Origin: Haemaphysalis longicornis | Lineage: Eukaryota; Arthropoda; Arachnida; Ixodida; Ixodidae | Length of the DNA: 64,000 bases | Assembly (NCBI GenBank): GCA_013339765.2 | Contig: CM023452.1 | Location: 162,501,581 to 162,565,580, forward strand | Reading direction: 5' to 3' | Shown: in pieces, positions 44,610 through 54,551 of the stretch | How the letters are laid out: every line of letters starts with the position of its first letter | How positions within the stretch are numbered: position 1 is the stretch's first letter | Translations under genes and position numbers: made by a program | The notes under the pieces: model-generated | Databases searched by the model: none | What the model was told of the DNA's origin: nothing | Seen by the model: the letters and a program-made list of their open reading frames with translations, nothing else

Positions 44610-45095
44610 CAGTGATTCTCAAATGGGGGTCTGCGGACCCCTGGGGGTCCGCGAGAGCATTTGAGGGGTCCGCGAAGCCTACCTCAAAGCTTTTACTCAA
44701 AGCTTTTTCTCGATTTTGCCAGCACTTTTTTGCAATGTAAAAAATGTAGCTTTGTCGCATTACATGTACGTTTAGCTTCTCCGCATAGCACATATTTTAA
44801 CAACTGCTTTTTGCACGACAAGCCAGCTATGAGAAGAAAAAAAGCATACACAGAAGAGGCAATATATAGGTGTTTAGAAGTATTTTAGATTCAAGACCAG
44901 ATTGTTTAACATGGTGCGCACCGTCATTAGCGTCAACCATAAAAGGCGGGCATCGAATAAGTGTGTAGGCTACGTAAGCTGCAAGTAGAAATTGTTTGAC
45001 GTTATGACACCAAACATATGCTCCATTGTGGGGTCCCCCATCACTTTAGCAAGCTCAAAAGGGGTCCCCGGGGCAGTCATGGCTGAGAACCACTG
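44610..45095. mobile_element. hAT-type MITE with perfect 8-bp target duplication
   Basis: TIRs CAGTGATTCTCA and (complement) CAGTGGTTCTCA, one mismatch in 12. The 8-bp duplication TCTTAATG is exact on both sides (44602-44609 and 45096-45103), the size expected of hAT elements. At 486 bp it is non-autonomous. It carries GGGGTCCGCG-type subterminal repeats near both ends. Confidence 0.92.
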
Positions 45096-45103
45096 TCTTA
45101 ATG

Positions 45104-45810
45104 AATTGAACTTTGAAAAGGCTTGGGGACTGCCGACAGGGCCGCCACCTTTAGCAGGAAGGAGCACACCGAGTCTCGCAGGCTTTCGCGTGAGACGCGA
45201 CATGCCCTCTCCCGCCGGCCGATGCGCCTGCCTGCCCTAGCAGCCTGCAAGTACCCTCCTCCCCCCAGGGAGACCCCATCTCTCCCACAGAAACGTAGAG
45301 CTGTGCATGGGGCCTTCCCTTGGGGCCGTTTTCCACGCACGGTCAAACCGCATGGTCGCACAAGGAACATCACATTACTCAGCCACAGGGCAGGGCGAAT
45401 CTTCCCTCAGGAGATGGACCAAGCCTGTGGCTTAAGGACGGCTTAGCGAGCTCGTGGGGACTCTGTCCCCCATCCAAGCTAGGGGCAGCCGCTCCCTTGT
45501 ACACAGTGCAGATTTGACCTATTATGGAATAAGGTGCACTTCATCAACTTCACCTGCCTCCGAGTTTGTCATTCGCACCTGGTGGTGGATTGCAGCTGTG
45601 GTGCTCGTGTTCTTGCTTACTAGCCGGGTAATACAGGCCATTTATAGCCGCGACACCCGCAAGGTATGTTCCCGTCTTTTATTTGTAGGAAGATATGCCT
45701 ATAAAGTGAAGCCCATATGCTCAAAACAGAAAAACATCTTTGCCACAAATCTTTGCCAAAGAATTTGCGCAATCAAATGGCTACAACCCGTGCAGTCAAA
45801 CTAATTCGAA
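45104..45810. other. GC-rich stretch with a possible membrane-segment exon
   Basis: 45140-45540 opens frames on both strands without domains. On the plus strand, 45550-45663 encodes EFVIRTWWWIAAVVLVFLL followed by basic residues and ends at a good donor (CGCAAG/GTATGT). It would be a transmembrane exon, but I see no partner exons. An LTR-like TTTATAGCC is near 45641. Confidence 0.25.
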
Positions 45811-46008
45811 AGAGTGTGCGTCATAGGCAAAGTCATCGCAAATTGAAAATGAAGATGCAGAAAGGGTAACAGAACTTTCGAATTGATTTTTGTACGAAAT
45901 AAATTCACGTTAACATGCCGAGAGAGACCGAAACATGGCCAACGAACTCTAGACTAATCTGCACAAGTAATCCTACAATGTTCACAAATCACTTCAAATG
46001 TCTCTTTG
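45810..46008. mobile_element. Fragment of TTAA MITE family D
   Basis: About 200 bp match 41000-41199: TTTCGAATTGATTTTT, then AATAAATTC, CGAAAC, AATGTTCACAAATCACTTCA and TGTCTCTTT against TGTCCCTTT. It is truncated at its left and decayed at the terminal TTAA. Confidence 0.7.
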
Positions 46009-46155
46009 GAACATTGGAAGATTACAACATTTGCTTTCTTTCACAAATAAACAGAACAAAATGCTAACTTTAGAGGATGTAATTACATACATGTTTCACA
46101 TTACAGGAACAGCATCAAATGCTATAATAGAACAAAGTTTAGCCAAGCTTCGTAC

Positions 46156-46203
46156 CTGTAGACTGGGAATCCTCATCGGAGCTCTCATAGTCAATGCAAT
46201 CGT
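46156..46203 (-). CDS. Mini-exon gene, 48-nt exon 7
   Basis: Exactly 48 nt, acceptor TTTTTTTGCTCACAG and donor TCTACAG/GTACGAAG, phase 1-1. It encodes DDCIDYESSDEDSQST in the shared phase, the same Asp/Ser/Cys pattern as the tandem exons 1.2 kb upstream. The intron before it (46204-47375) contains a hairpin element and a (TA)n tract. Confidence 0.65.
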
Positions 46204-46280
46204 CTGTGAGCAAAAAAAGAAAAAAGATTATATATATAGTCCAGAGTTTGACGGAATACCGTCTGGTCAGGTAAAAGCAT

Positions 46281-46455
46281 GGTTGTGACGATGAAACGTA
46301 GGTCACTGACCAAGTCAAAGAAGCGGCTTGACGTTTCGGTACCCCTACGGGTACCTTGATCACAATGAGCATGTGCGTGGAAACGAAGCTAGGGGGTACC
46401 GAAACGTCAAACCGCTTCTTTGACTTGGTCAGTGACCTACGTTTCATCGTCACAA

Positions 46456-46514
<59 letters not shown>

Positions 46515-46518
46515 TATA
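46281..46518. repeat. Hairpin element (65-bp arms) followed by (TA)n
   Basis: Arms at 46281-46345 and 46394-46458 are inverted copies with very few differences (GGTTGTGACGATGAAACGTA and its complement at the ends), enclosing a ~48-nt loop. A TA run of about 60 bp starts at the outer right edge (46459-46518). Insertion of a hairpin MITE into a TA microsatellite would give this arrangement. Confidence 0.85.
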
Positions 46519-46519
46519 A

Positions 46520-47375
46520 GTGCAGCACGTTTATAGCAGGAAGTGATAGATGAAAGCTTTCATGAAATTTGAGCGGGGGAGGTTGACACAACAGGTTGTT
46601 TTCCTGTTTCATAAAAAACACGAGAAAGTGAAACAAGGCAATTGTACATAGAGCTGTGAAATACCGGCATGTTCATTTTGTTAACACTAAAAAGAATATG
46701 ATTGCTACATAACTGCAACACAAAAGCCACGCAATGTTTTCCCTTTCGAACTTTAGGCCCGATTTCAAGTCACGGCATTAATCTAACATAAAATCCCCAA
46801 AAATGACATTCATACCAATCTGTGTCCGAGTAATTTTCGATAGACGTGTCAATGCTTGGCTGTGCAGAGGACAAAGCCTTGCGAACACTGAGGTGGGATT
46901 GCACGTGCACAAATTTCATGACGCGATTTCCTTCAAGCCCAGTGCATAGCTTAGCGTGCACATTTCGAAAGGGAGACCAGTTTCTTTCATGTTGCCAAAA
47001 AAAAAAAAAAAAACGGGAATTTGCAGCAAACAACAGGCGAGGGCCCTCCAGGGTTGGCGGTTGGATCAAAGTCCCCTTCTTCCTTCAATCAAATTCCCTT
47101 GCAGGCTCTGCATTCTACATCGTTAGACAAAAGTTTCCCAACATCCAGCAAGAGTCGCACGAACACAGAACTCCGTTGGGGAACTGTAGTTTTCTTTTTT
47201 TTTTTTTCAATCTTATCCTGGTTGCAGAAAACGAAAAAGCGCGATTTTTTCCCCCTGAACTTTTCAATGTTTTTCGAGTGCTTACTTCTCTAAGGAGATA
47301 TCCCCTTTGCGCCATCTAATGCCAAGTTTGCAAGGATTTTTGAGGGAACAAATGTTGCTGTGTTTTTGTTCATAC
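46520..47375. other. Intronic sequence, no further supported exon
   Basis: Contains A-runs near 46997-47013 and T-runs near 47190-47207. A 44-nt segment (46816-46859) with splice-like edges is discussed under rejected items. Confidence 0.4.
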
Positions 47376-47423
47376 CTTCAGATGAAGAATCCTCATCAGA
47401 GACTTCGGAATCTATACATTCAT
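47376..47423 (-). CDS. Mini-exon gene, 48-nt exon 6
   Basis: Acceptor TCTCTTTTGCCTGCAG and donor CTGAAG/GTATGAAC, phase 1-1. Encodes DECIDSEVSDEDSSSE, where the first Asp codon is completed by the last base of the previous exon. Confidence 0.7.
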
Positions 47424-47544
47424 CTGCAGGCAAAAGAGATAAGTGCGACACATGTTTATGGCAAGACAAGAGCTTAATGTCATCTAATGGCCGCATTTGC
47501 AAAGAATATTGAGGAAACCGCTTTTGCAATGTTTTTGTTTGTAC

Positions 47545-47592
47545 CTGCACATGAAGAATGATCATCGGAGCCTTCGGAATCTGTACATGCAT
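47545..47592 (-). CDS. Mini-exon gene, 48-nt exon 5
   Basis: Acceptor GTCTTTTTTGCCTTCAG and donor GTGCAG/GTACAAAC, phase 1-1. Encodes DACTDSEGSDDHSSCA. Differs from exons 3 and 4 by single substitutions. Confidence 0.7.
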
Positions 47593-47716
47593 CTGAAGGC
47601 AAAAAAGACAAGTGCGACACTTGTTTATGGCAAGACAAGATCACCTTAAGGTCATCTAATGTCCGCATTTGCAAAGAATACTGAGGAAACCGCTTCTGTA
47701 ATGTTTTTGTTCGTAC

Positions 47717-47764
47717 CTGCACATGAAGAATGATCATCGGAGCCTTCGGAATCTGTACAATCAT
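47717..47764 (-). CDS. Mini-exon gene, 48-nt exon 4
   Basis: Acceptor TCTCTTTTGCCTGCAG and donor GTGCAG/GTACGAAC, phase 1-1. Encodes DDCTDSEGSDDHSSCA, the closest to a consensus unit. Confidence 0.72.
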
Positions 47765-47888
47765 CTGCAGGCAAAAGAGATAAGTGCGACACACGTTTAT
47801 GGCAAGACAAGATCATTCTAAGGTCATCTAATGTCCGCATTTGCAAAGAATACTGAGGAAACCGCTTCTGTAATGTTTTTGTTTGTAC

Positions 47889-47936
47889 CTGCACATGAAG
47901 AATGCTCATCGGAGCCTTCGGAATCTGTACATTCAT
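47889..47936 (-). CDS. Mini-exon gene, 48-nt exon 3
   Basis: Acceptor TTTCTTTTTGTTACAG and donor GTGCAG/GTACAAAC, phase 1-1. Encodes DECTDSEGSDEHSSCA. Confidence 0.7.
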
Positions 47937-48060
47937 CTGTAACAAAAAGAAACAAGTGTAAAAAACCGCTTACGCAAAAACGCGATCATCTTCATGCCAT
48001 CTAGTGCCAAATTTGCAAAGAATGTGGAGGAAACCAATCATGTGGCATTTTTATTCGTAC

Positions 48061-48108
48061 CTGCAAACGAAGAGTCCTTAACAGAGCTATCGGAATCCGT
48101 ACAATCAT
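48061..48108 (-). CDS. Mini-exon gene, 48-nt exon 2
   Basis: Acceptor TTTCTCTTTCTCGCAG and donor TTGCAG/GTACGAAT, phase 1-1. Encodes, after the split residue, DCTDSDSSVKDSSFA. It has lost some acidic residues relative to exons 3-5. Confidence 0.68.
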
Positions 48109-48230
48109 CTGCGAGAAAGAGAAACAGGTGAAGAACATGTTTGTGTCAAGACGAGAACATCTTCGTGCCATCTAGGGCCGAATTTCCAAAAAATGCTGAG
48201 AAAACCCTGTCTTGCGAGTTATTTTTATAC

Positions 48231-48278
48231 GTGCTGACACAGAATCCTCAACGGAGCTCTGGGAATCTGCACAATCAT
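48231..48278 (-). CDS. Mini-exon gene, 48-nt exon 1 of the array
   Basis: Acceptor TTTCTTTTGCCCACAG and donor CAGCAC/GTATAAAA, phase 1-1. Encodes DDCADSQSSVEDSVSA. Its last base is C in place of G, which turns the next split codon into His. This is the first unit seen in the direction of transcription, and more 5' exons must exist. Confidence 0.65.
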
Positions 48279-48339
48279 CTGTGGGCAAAAGAAATGGGCA
48301 AAGCTCATTTCGAATTAAACGAGAGACTGACAAGTTAGC

Positions 48340-49885
48340 GAGCTGTGCTGATAACCTTGGCCTTTAGCAATGCAATCCTAGCAAGCAAGTTTCATCACTG
48401 TGCCTTCCAAATCTGTTCCGTGGTGCAAGAATAAGACCACATACATTTTGCACTTCTGCCCTCTCGGTTCTAAGTCCTGGACTGTCCACGGAAGCCCAAG
48501 CTATACGCCTCGAGCGCTGCCTGTAGGGGCGCCACTGAAATCCCCCTAGCGGCCCATTTCGAAAGCAGTCGCGGGAGTTGCCGGCCCGCTCACCCCTGTC
48601 GCCGTTGCTTTTGAGGCACGTTCACGACTGATATTTTTCGTTTGTATGCGTTGGAAATACATATTTATATGGAGAAGTCACTTTGTTCACAAAGATGGTG
48701 CATTTACGGGAGTGTAAATTCTTCTGACGCGATCTTACTGTGGTAAATTCGGTCCGCATAAGCGCCAGGTGTGCGTCACAAGCTGGCGTCACGAAATCGG
48801 CATATATCATGGATCTGATTGTAATTACACTTCCCTGAAATTTACTAACAGTAACTCCGTAAGCAGCGTTCGTTCAAATGCTCATTCTACGGCTTTACAC
48901 TGCAATGTAAACCGGTTTCATGTGATTTCATAATCTAGCGGAGCACTCATACCTGACAGCCCGCCAGTTACGTTTCATATCTCGGATATTGATCACTACC
49001 CTGAACAAGCCAATGTGGCATGAATATCGCGGTCATTCCACGCAATAAGTAATATTGATAATGCAAAATTACATGCGGGAGTCAGCACCAAGAATTTACG
49101 GCTGGGTCGTCTAGCCGCGAGGTGAGCTTCCCGAAACAGTCATCGGTTACATAGTATATCCTTTGCTTATATCCACGGCCGTGACTAAACGCTTTTTCGA
49201 AACATCATCATATGAAACAGGGAGCCTGCCGAATTTAGCACAAAAGTGAAATCAGGGGACCCTACTCAATCCAACGACAGCTTTTATCGCCTGTGAATTT
49301 CCTTATATACTGTACTTCAAAAATTGTGTCCGCCGAGTAATCCCCTGCTCGTTAAAGTCGAAAAACAAAATAAAGGTGAACGTGCAGCATGTGTGTGATT
49401 TTCTAAAACGGTCTTTCCTTGATTTCGCTCCGCATTTGTACACAACGATAGTTAAGCGCCCCTCCTCCTCCTCCTCCCCCCCCCCCCCCCCCCCGTCTTG
49501 GAAAACATCAGTACATTTCGAATCTAGTTGTCTAGTGAGTTCAACCTTGCTTGAGGTAAGACGAATGTCTGTAGGATTTGCGAAGCTGCACTGTTTTTTT
49601 TTATTCTCGCACGAGCTATTACATTGCTTCCAGACTTGGCAGACCATTTATTTTTCCGTGGTTTCATTAACTCCCCTCGGTCCGTTCTATCAGGCGGGAG
49701 TGGGTACATATTTAACGACCCATAGACTTGGAATATACTTAACATGTTCGCGTGGCCTCTATTTTTATAAAACGCACAAGTTATTGCCAGGTATATTAGG
49801 TAATCACCTCCCCGAATGATATTTTTGGACGACGTATACATTCAAAACAAGGCCGGATTCGTTGTCCGCGCTGCAAAACGAAACC
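48340..49885. other. No confirmed gene; probable upstream intron of the mini-exon gene
   Basis: Holds a (CCT)n/poly(C) tract at about 49460-49494 and short frames. A 48-nt segment with splice-like edges at 48961-49008 is rejected because it has a stop in the shared phase. Confidence 0.35.
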
Positions 49886-49888
49886 TAC

Positions 49889-50072
49889 CTCTCACTGTGC
49901 CAATATCAGGACTAAACGAGGCGTCAATAGAATTCACTTGCGCCTGAGATATTCGGAGGTGACAGTGGTGATATGCCGCTGCCGTCGCCGACGCCCGTAA
50001 GAGCGGCGAAAAAGCGCGCAGTACCGCGTCCCCGGTTAGCTCTTGTCGGCTTTCGAGCACTCTTACAACTGT
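49889..50072 (-). CDS. Mini-exon gene, candidate 5' coding exon
   Basis: On the minus strand a frame (LESRQELTGD ... SFSPDIGTVR) ends at a strong donor (GAGAG/GTAGGT) in phase 1, the phase needed by the 48-nt exons. The Gly/Asp split codon would join it to an exon beginning with AT. There is no in-frame ATG, so it is either internal (an acceptor CCTGATTACAG lies at about 50073) or the start is elsewhere. The link to the array rests on strand, order and phase only. Confidence 0.3.
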
Positions 50073-50089
50073 AATCAGGACGCAGCTGT

Positions 50090-50560
50090 TTTTTTAAGTG
50101 CCCTAAACGTACTATTTGCTTACAGACATCAGAATAACACGATGTTTAGTGCGCGGAAAGGCAAAAAGAAGCGCAAGAGAACCAAAACACTGCATGGGCC
50201 GCTATCAGCTGCGCTGCGGACATCCCGTAAGCGCCGCGGAGAAGCGGTGGCAGGCGGCGCAGCGATCGCGAAGCTCGAGGCGTATAAACGCGGTGAATTT
50301 TACACCTCTATTTATTGTTTTTCCTGACTTTCACGTGCTTTGAAACCTTCATTTACAGTTTTTAAAAACAAGATTTTACCACACCTCATGTTACGCAAAC
50401 ATCGATAACTCTTCTGAATAATTAATTTTGAAATTTTGAAGCTTTCTGTAATAATTTGACGCAAAAAGTGTGCAATGAACCATGATAAAAGAAATCGATG
50501 CAATTTTTTATAATATTACAGTGCATTTTGCTAAATAATGTGGTAAAAACAGGCATCTCT
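50090..50560. other. No confirmed gene
   Basis: A plus-strand frame at 50043-50327 encodes a Lys/Arg-rich segment (MFSARKGKKKRKRTKT), possibly part of a first exon head-to-head with the minus-strand gene. Not supported further. Confidence 0.25.
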
Positions 50561-50563
50561 TTA

Positions 50564-52056
50564 CTTTAATGGCGCTTAAAACAATTTCTTTTAATTGTTA
50601 AGTAAACTCTGTGAAACTTGTCAGACATGCTGCTTTTTTCCCAGTGATTTCAAATATGGCATTAGTTTTTGAGTGAGTCAATTAGTTACCAAGTTCATAA
50701 GAGATAATTAGACATTTTTGGAGGAGCAGTAGACAAAACAGTGTTGGCCATAAAATTGCAATCTTTATATTTTCCAATGCTATGAACCCTGGTGAGTGCA
50801 ATAAGAGAATTGGTTTTTTGATGCACTGCCTAAAACTCATTTAACAGTTCATTAAACTTTGATGTTTGAAATGGGCTTTCGAAATGATTCCTTGCCAGTG
50901 GTGCCACCAAAGTTTAATGAGCTGTAAAATTAGTTCTCAGCAGTGCATCAAAAAACCGATTCCCTTATTGCACTCACCACGGTTCAGAGTACTGGAAAAT
51001 AAAAAGATTGCAGTTTTATGGCTAACACTGTTTTGTCTATTGTTCCTCCAAAAATGGCTAATTATCCCTAATTATCTTGGTAACTAATTGACTGACTCAA
51101 AAATAATGCCATATTTGAAATCAGTGGGAAAAAAGCAGCAAGACTGACAAGTTTCTCAGATTTTACTTAACAATTAACTCTTCCACTGCCCCTGACGCGC
51201 CGGTACGTTTTCGCATTTCCCCTCCACAGTGTCACTGACGTACCGGTACGTTCTCCGTTGTGCGTTCAAGAATTCGCGCCATAGCACAAAGCCTAGACTG
51301 TTCGCTCCATCTGCTGAATCTTTCCAGTAGCTTGTATTTTCCCTCGCTAGCTCTCTCTTCAACGGTATTTGAAGAGCATGGAGCGACCGCACCCACCCTT
51401 CGTTGCTGGGAGGCTTGGTCGCTCCGTTCACTGTACTCTGCCGGGATGAGTGACCATGCGGCATGTGTGCGATTACAGGTGCAAGGGTTGTTGTGCCATC
51501 CACAACAAGTTTCTAGATTTTTCTTTTATGCTGTTCCCATGCCTGCTACCGTTGCCTCTCCAATAGACCGAAACACGACTCAGTTGCGTCTTTCGCTCGC
51601 TCATTTCTGTGCGTTGTGCAGGCTGCTGAAAGTGCTCGCTCCATGCGCGTGGTTACTTTCGGATGGCTCTGACCACGCGGAGCCTTCGACTGCGGACAGA
51701 AGCCATGGTTTTTCGATTCTGATCCGAATACGAGCTGTGCTCGAATTCGCATTCTGAGAGTTTCTTATCCGAGGAAGGAGTGAGAGTTCCACAGCATCAG
51801 ATCCTGATGTTGAAATGGTGGGGTCGTTGTCCCGGAAGCATGCACGGCAAACTGAAAATATCTGGAAGAACGACGATTTCTCACCCGCGCTCTTTCATTT
51901 TGAAGCGTTATGTTCCAGATGCTATCACAGTCAAATCACTATGCTCCTCCCCAGATATTCCGAAAACCAAGCTTAAACTGGGGGTGCGTCACAGCCAGAA
52001 ACACCCGACAGTGAAAGGGTTAAAGGAAGCTGTTTTAAGAGCAGTGTCCCTCTTAA
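50564..52056. mobile_element. Long foldback element carrying a nested TTAA MITE in its right arm
   Basis: The left arm (about 50570-50868) and right arm (about 50885-51177) are inverted copies over nearly 300 bp, with about 10% differences. The shared blocks include GATTTCAAATATGGCATTA, CAAAACAGTGTT, TTGCAATCTTT-like and GGTTTTTTGATGCACTGC. The homology does not end at 51177: it resumes at 52024-52056 (CTTCCTTTAA-type junction, then TTAAAACA), which pairs with 50570-50592. The 842-bp MITE between therefore jumped into a TTAA of the right arm. Confidence 0.75.
51178..52019. mobile_element. TTAA (piggyBac-type) MITE nested in the foldback
   Basis: Flanked by TTAA at 51174-51177 and 52020-52023. 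Ends read CTCTTCCACTGCCCCTGACG and, on the complement, CCCTTTCACTGTCGGGTG, similar TIRs of the C-Y-CTTYCACTG kind. No transposase domain. A GACGYRCCGGTACGTTYTC motif is repeated near its left end (about 51193 and 51238). Confidence 0.75.
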
Positions 52057-52082
52057 AAAGTTTTCGATCATAGCCTCCTCAA

Positions 52083-53063
52083 CCCTTTGCCGTCTAGAGC
52101 TTTGACCCACCTTTCGAATGTGCCGGTCTGCACCCATTTTGCCAGTTTCTGGCGCCGCAACGAAAAACACAAACTGTGCAAGAACAACTTCAAGGATACT
52201 TATTTTTTCCCTGTTGCATTCTGCTTGCAACTCCTTCGCCAACATTTGAGCGTGTGGAACCACTCCAATCATTTTCCTGGGGGCAGGCCAAGGTTGTCGC
52301 TGCAAGTTTAGCAGAAAAACAGCTTCCCTCTTGCCTCCTATTGTTTTCCTATTGCTACAAATAGCACACACACCTTGCTACTTCGGCCTGGGAGCTTGTA
52401 GATGAAATGGATCGTCCCTATCTAACCTTCCCTCATATGCTCCATACGTGCCCACAAGCCCCACTTTTTGGCTCGAGCCCTCAGATACACCCACCAGCTG
52501 TTGGATGGAATTGCGGCGGTACTGCAGGTTGCCCTGCTCTTTCGTGCCATGATTCTGCAGCTGTGTGCGCCTCCAAATAAACCTATTCACAATGGAAACC
52601 TCTAGATGCCAGAAAAAAGCTTTCGCCATCACCTCATTGTCTTCTGACGAAATGCGTCGCTCACAGAGTAACGATCCGCATGGTGCTGTCTCCACTGCCG
52701 CCGCAATCTCATCACACACTTCCGTCAAATCACTGTCATCACTGACTCGTGGAGGCACGCAGTTCTCTTCCTCACTGAAGCCATCATCGCTTTTTCTAAG
52801 TGCACCAGCGCAGGATGCACACGACGAGAAAGCGGCCATGCTTTCAGTGAACAGCGTGCATGTGAAAATGCTCTGGAATCCGTGCTGAACATTGTGCTGC
52901 ACCCTAGTGCGAAAAGAATATCTCAATAAACAAAGTTCACTTATCCCTCAAGAGATGGCGCATTATGTGTACACAGAATGTAGACACATCGCAGTGGAAA
53001 AAAAACGTGAAAATAACCTTGAACACGCACACCGGTCGTACCCCAACAGCGTATTGGAAAGGG
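52083..53063 (-). mobile_element. piggyBac-like transposon, deletion derivative
   Basis: The right flank is TTAA (53064-53067), the left TCAA (52079-52082, one change). The ends CCCTTTGCCG and, on the complement, CCCTTTCC are TIR-like. It contains the two extremities of a piggyBac-type transposase on the minus strand without the catalytic core. Confidence 0.6.
52250..52910 (-). pseudogene. piggyBac-like transposase remnant
   Basis: A minus-strand frame (52378 upward) likely starts at the ATG of MAAFSSCASCAG. It has an acidic N-terminal region (DDGFSEEEN, SDDSDLTEVCDEI), then a C-terminal segment typical of the DDE_Tnp_1_7 family (AFFWHLEVSIVNRFIWRR). After the stop at 52378 the homology continues to about 52255 as a Cys-rich finger (CAICSNRKTIGGKR, then in another frame C-S-D-N-L-G and EWFHTLKC). 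Two codons of that finger are now stops. The Asp-containing catalytic middle is absent, so the protein could not transpose. Confidence 0.6.
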
Positions 53064-53069
53064 TTAATA

Positions 53070-54545
53070 TTCATCCCATTACATTTAGCCTCATTCGTTG
53101 AACAGGCCATACCTTTGGCAAAACAACTTTTTTCGGCATTTTACCACTTACTCATCATCGCTGGGGTGACCAGCACTATTGGCAAATTTTTTTAGAAAAA
53201 CTAGCCACCAAAAATTAACAATAACTTTTTTTGTACTTTAAATGGTTGGTTGAGCAGAACAGTGTGCTTATTCCCGAGAAAAACAAATTAAAATCTTGGC
53301 TTGTAATTTAGGTAAAAATTTCTTTTTACTGAAAAAATGAGGCATATAAGCTCTTCTGCTGTATTATCAGGCCACTGCAATTCAAAAAAAAAAAAAAAAA
53401 AAAGTTCACAGTGGAACAAAATCGGGTGATACTGCATCCACCAGACAAAGAAGCACTGGAAAAATTATTTCGAGCTTAAACTGTTTCATTTCCTTCTAAA
53501 GATATTAGCCGCGAGGCCCACCACTGGAGAGGCCGGCGCTGCGATCATTTTGACGTCACTTGTATGATCACCGATCACCGTTCCTATTTTGCTGCGTAGT
53601 TGGGTTGCGCGGCATGTGACACTTCGCATGGGAAGCGCGTTTTAAAAGTATTTTCGTGTTAATTTCTGTGGTTTGAAGATAATTCTTAGTGCATCAAGCG
53701 CAGCTTGGCCTCATGGGGACTTTACAACCGCATCAACTGTGGTACGCTCTCCGCAAACAACTTGAGTGTGGTGATGTATGATGTATGTGACCAAGGCATA
53801 AGTGGCGGCTCATTTCCTCAATCAACAATGTAGACTACAACGATCGTCGAGCTAAGTTTCTACATTTCCCTTGTTTGCAAGAAATGTATAAAGCAGGAAA
53901 GCATGAAGCATTCAGGGGTCGAAGAAACGCTCCGCACACACACACACCCGCCGTGCCTGCCTGCACAGCCAACGCAGATTGTGGCGGCAACAACTTGTCG
54001 CCGATCTTTAAAATCAAAATAGTCGTGGAAAAAAAGTTCCACAATGGTGAAAGTGGACGTTAGTGTGGTGAAAAATTCTGCTAGGTAGTATCATCAGCTG
54101 TGGTTTCCAAAGCGATGCTCAAATATCTGCCGTGATCTACGCCGACAGGCCGCGAAGGTCAGTCCCGGCACCGCCAGCCTGTTCACGCGCAGTGTAGCGA
54201 GTGGCCAGGGCGCAAGAACTGGGGCCATGGCAGGTATCTTGATCATCGAACGGCAATCACCACAGATGCAAAGTTCCACATATGAGAAAGGGGGTGACAG
54301 TGCGGTGAAAAGTTGTGTTAGGGACTGTCATTCGCAACTGTAACAATAGCAGCGAAGAAATATCTGCCGCGATGCTAAGCCTAAAGTTCCCCACATTCGA
54401 TTGCGTGCACCCGAAGCCAGCTAGCTGCGAGCTGTTGAAAAAGGCCCTCTGGCCTGCGCGCGCGTGTGGTGTTTGGGTTCCCCTAACTTTTTGGGGGCCC
54501 CCAATGCTCGGTTCTCCTATTATAAAACTCCCCATTACCCCGAAT
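53070..54545. other. No confirmed gene; old direct repeat
   Basis: Poly(A) at 53384-53404. A diverged direct repeat about 240 bp apart (GTGTGGTGAAAAATTCTGCTAGG near 54063 and GTGCGGTGAAAAGTTGTGTTAGG near 54299, both followed by AATATCTGCCG). Frames are short. Confidence 0.35.
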
Positions 54546-54551
54546 CATTAA

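Larger units (their letters stand above)
47376..48278 (-). repeat. Tandem array, about 172-bp unit, each unit one mini-exon plus intron
   Basis: Six consecutive units start at 47376, 47545, 47717, 47889, 48061 and 48231 (spacings 169, 172, 172, 172 and 170). Each has a 48-nt exon and about 121-124 nt of intron. The three central units are nearly identical over both exon and intron (GCATTTGCAAAGAATACTGAGG and similar blocks), so duplication there is recent. The outer units are more diverged, as expected from expansion by unequal exchange in the middle of an array. Confidence 0.85.

Noticed and set aside
46816..46859. Minus-strand segment coding SIDTSIENYSDTD between CAG and GTATG
   Set aside because: It is 44 nt, not 48, and in the required phase it contains a stop. 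The acidic reading is in another frame.
48961..49008. Another 48-nt segment on the minus strand with an AG acceptor and a GTATGAG donor
   Set aside because: In the phase shared by all array exons it begins with a stop (TAG), and its sequence matches the array exons at about chance level. Perhaps a dead exon, but not supportable.
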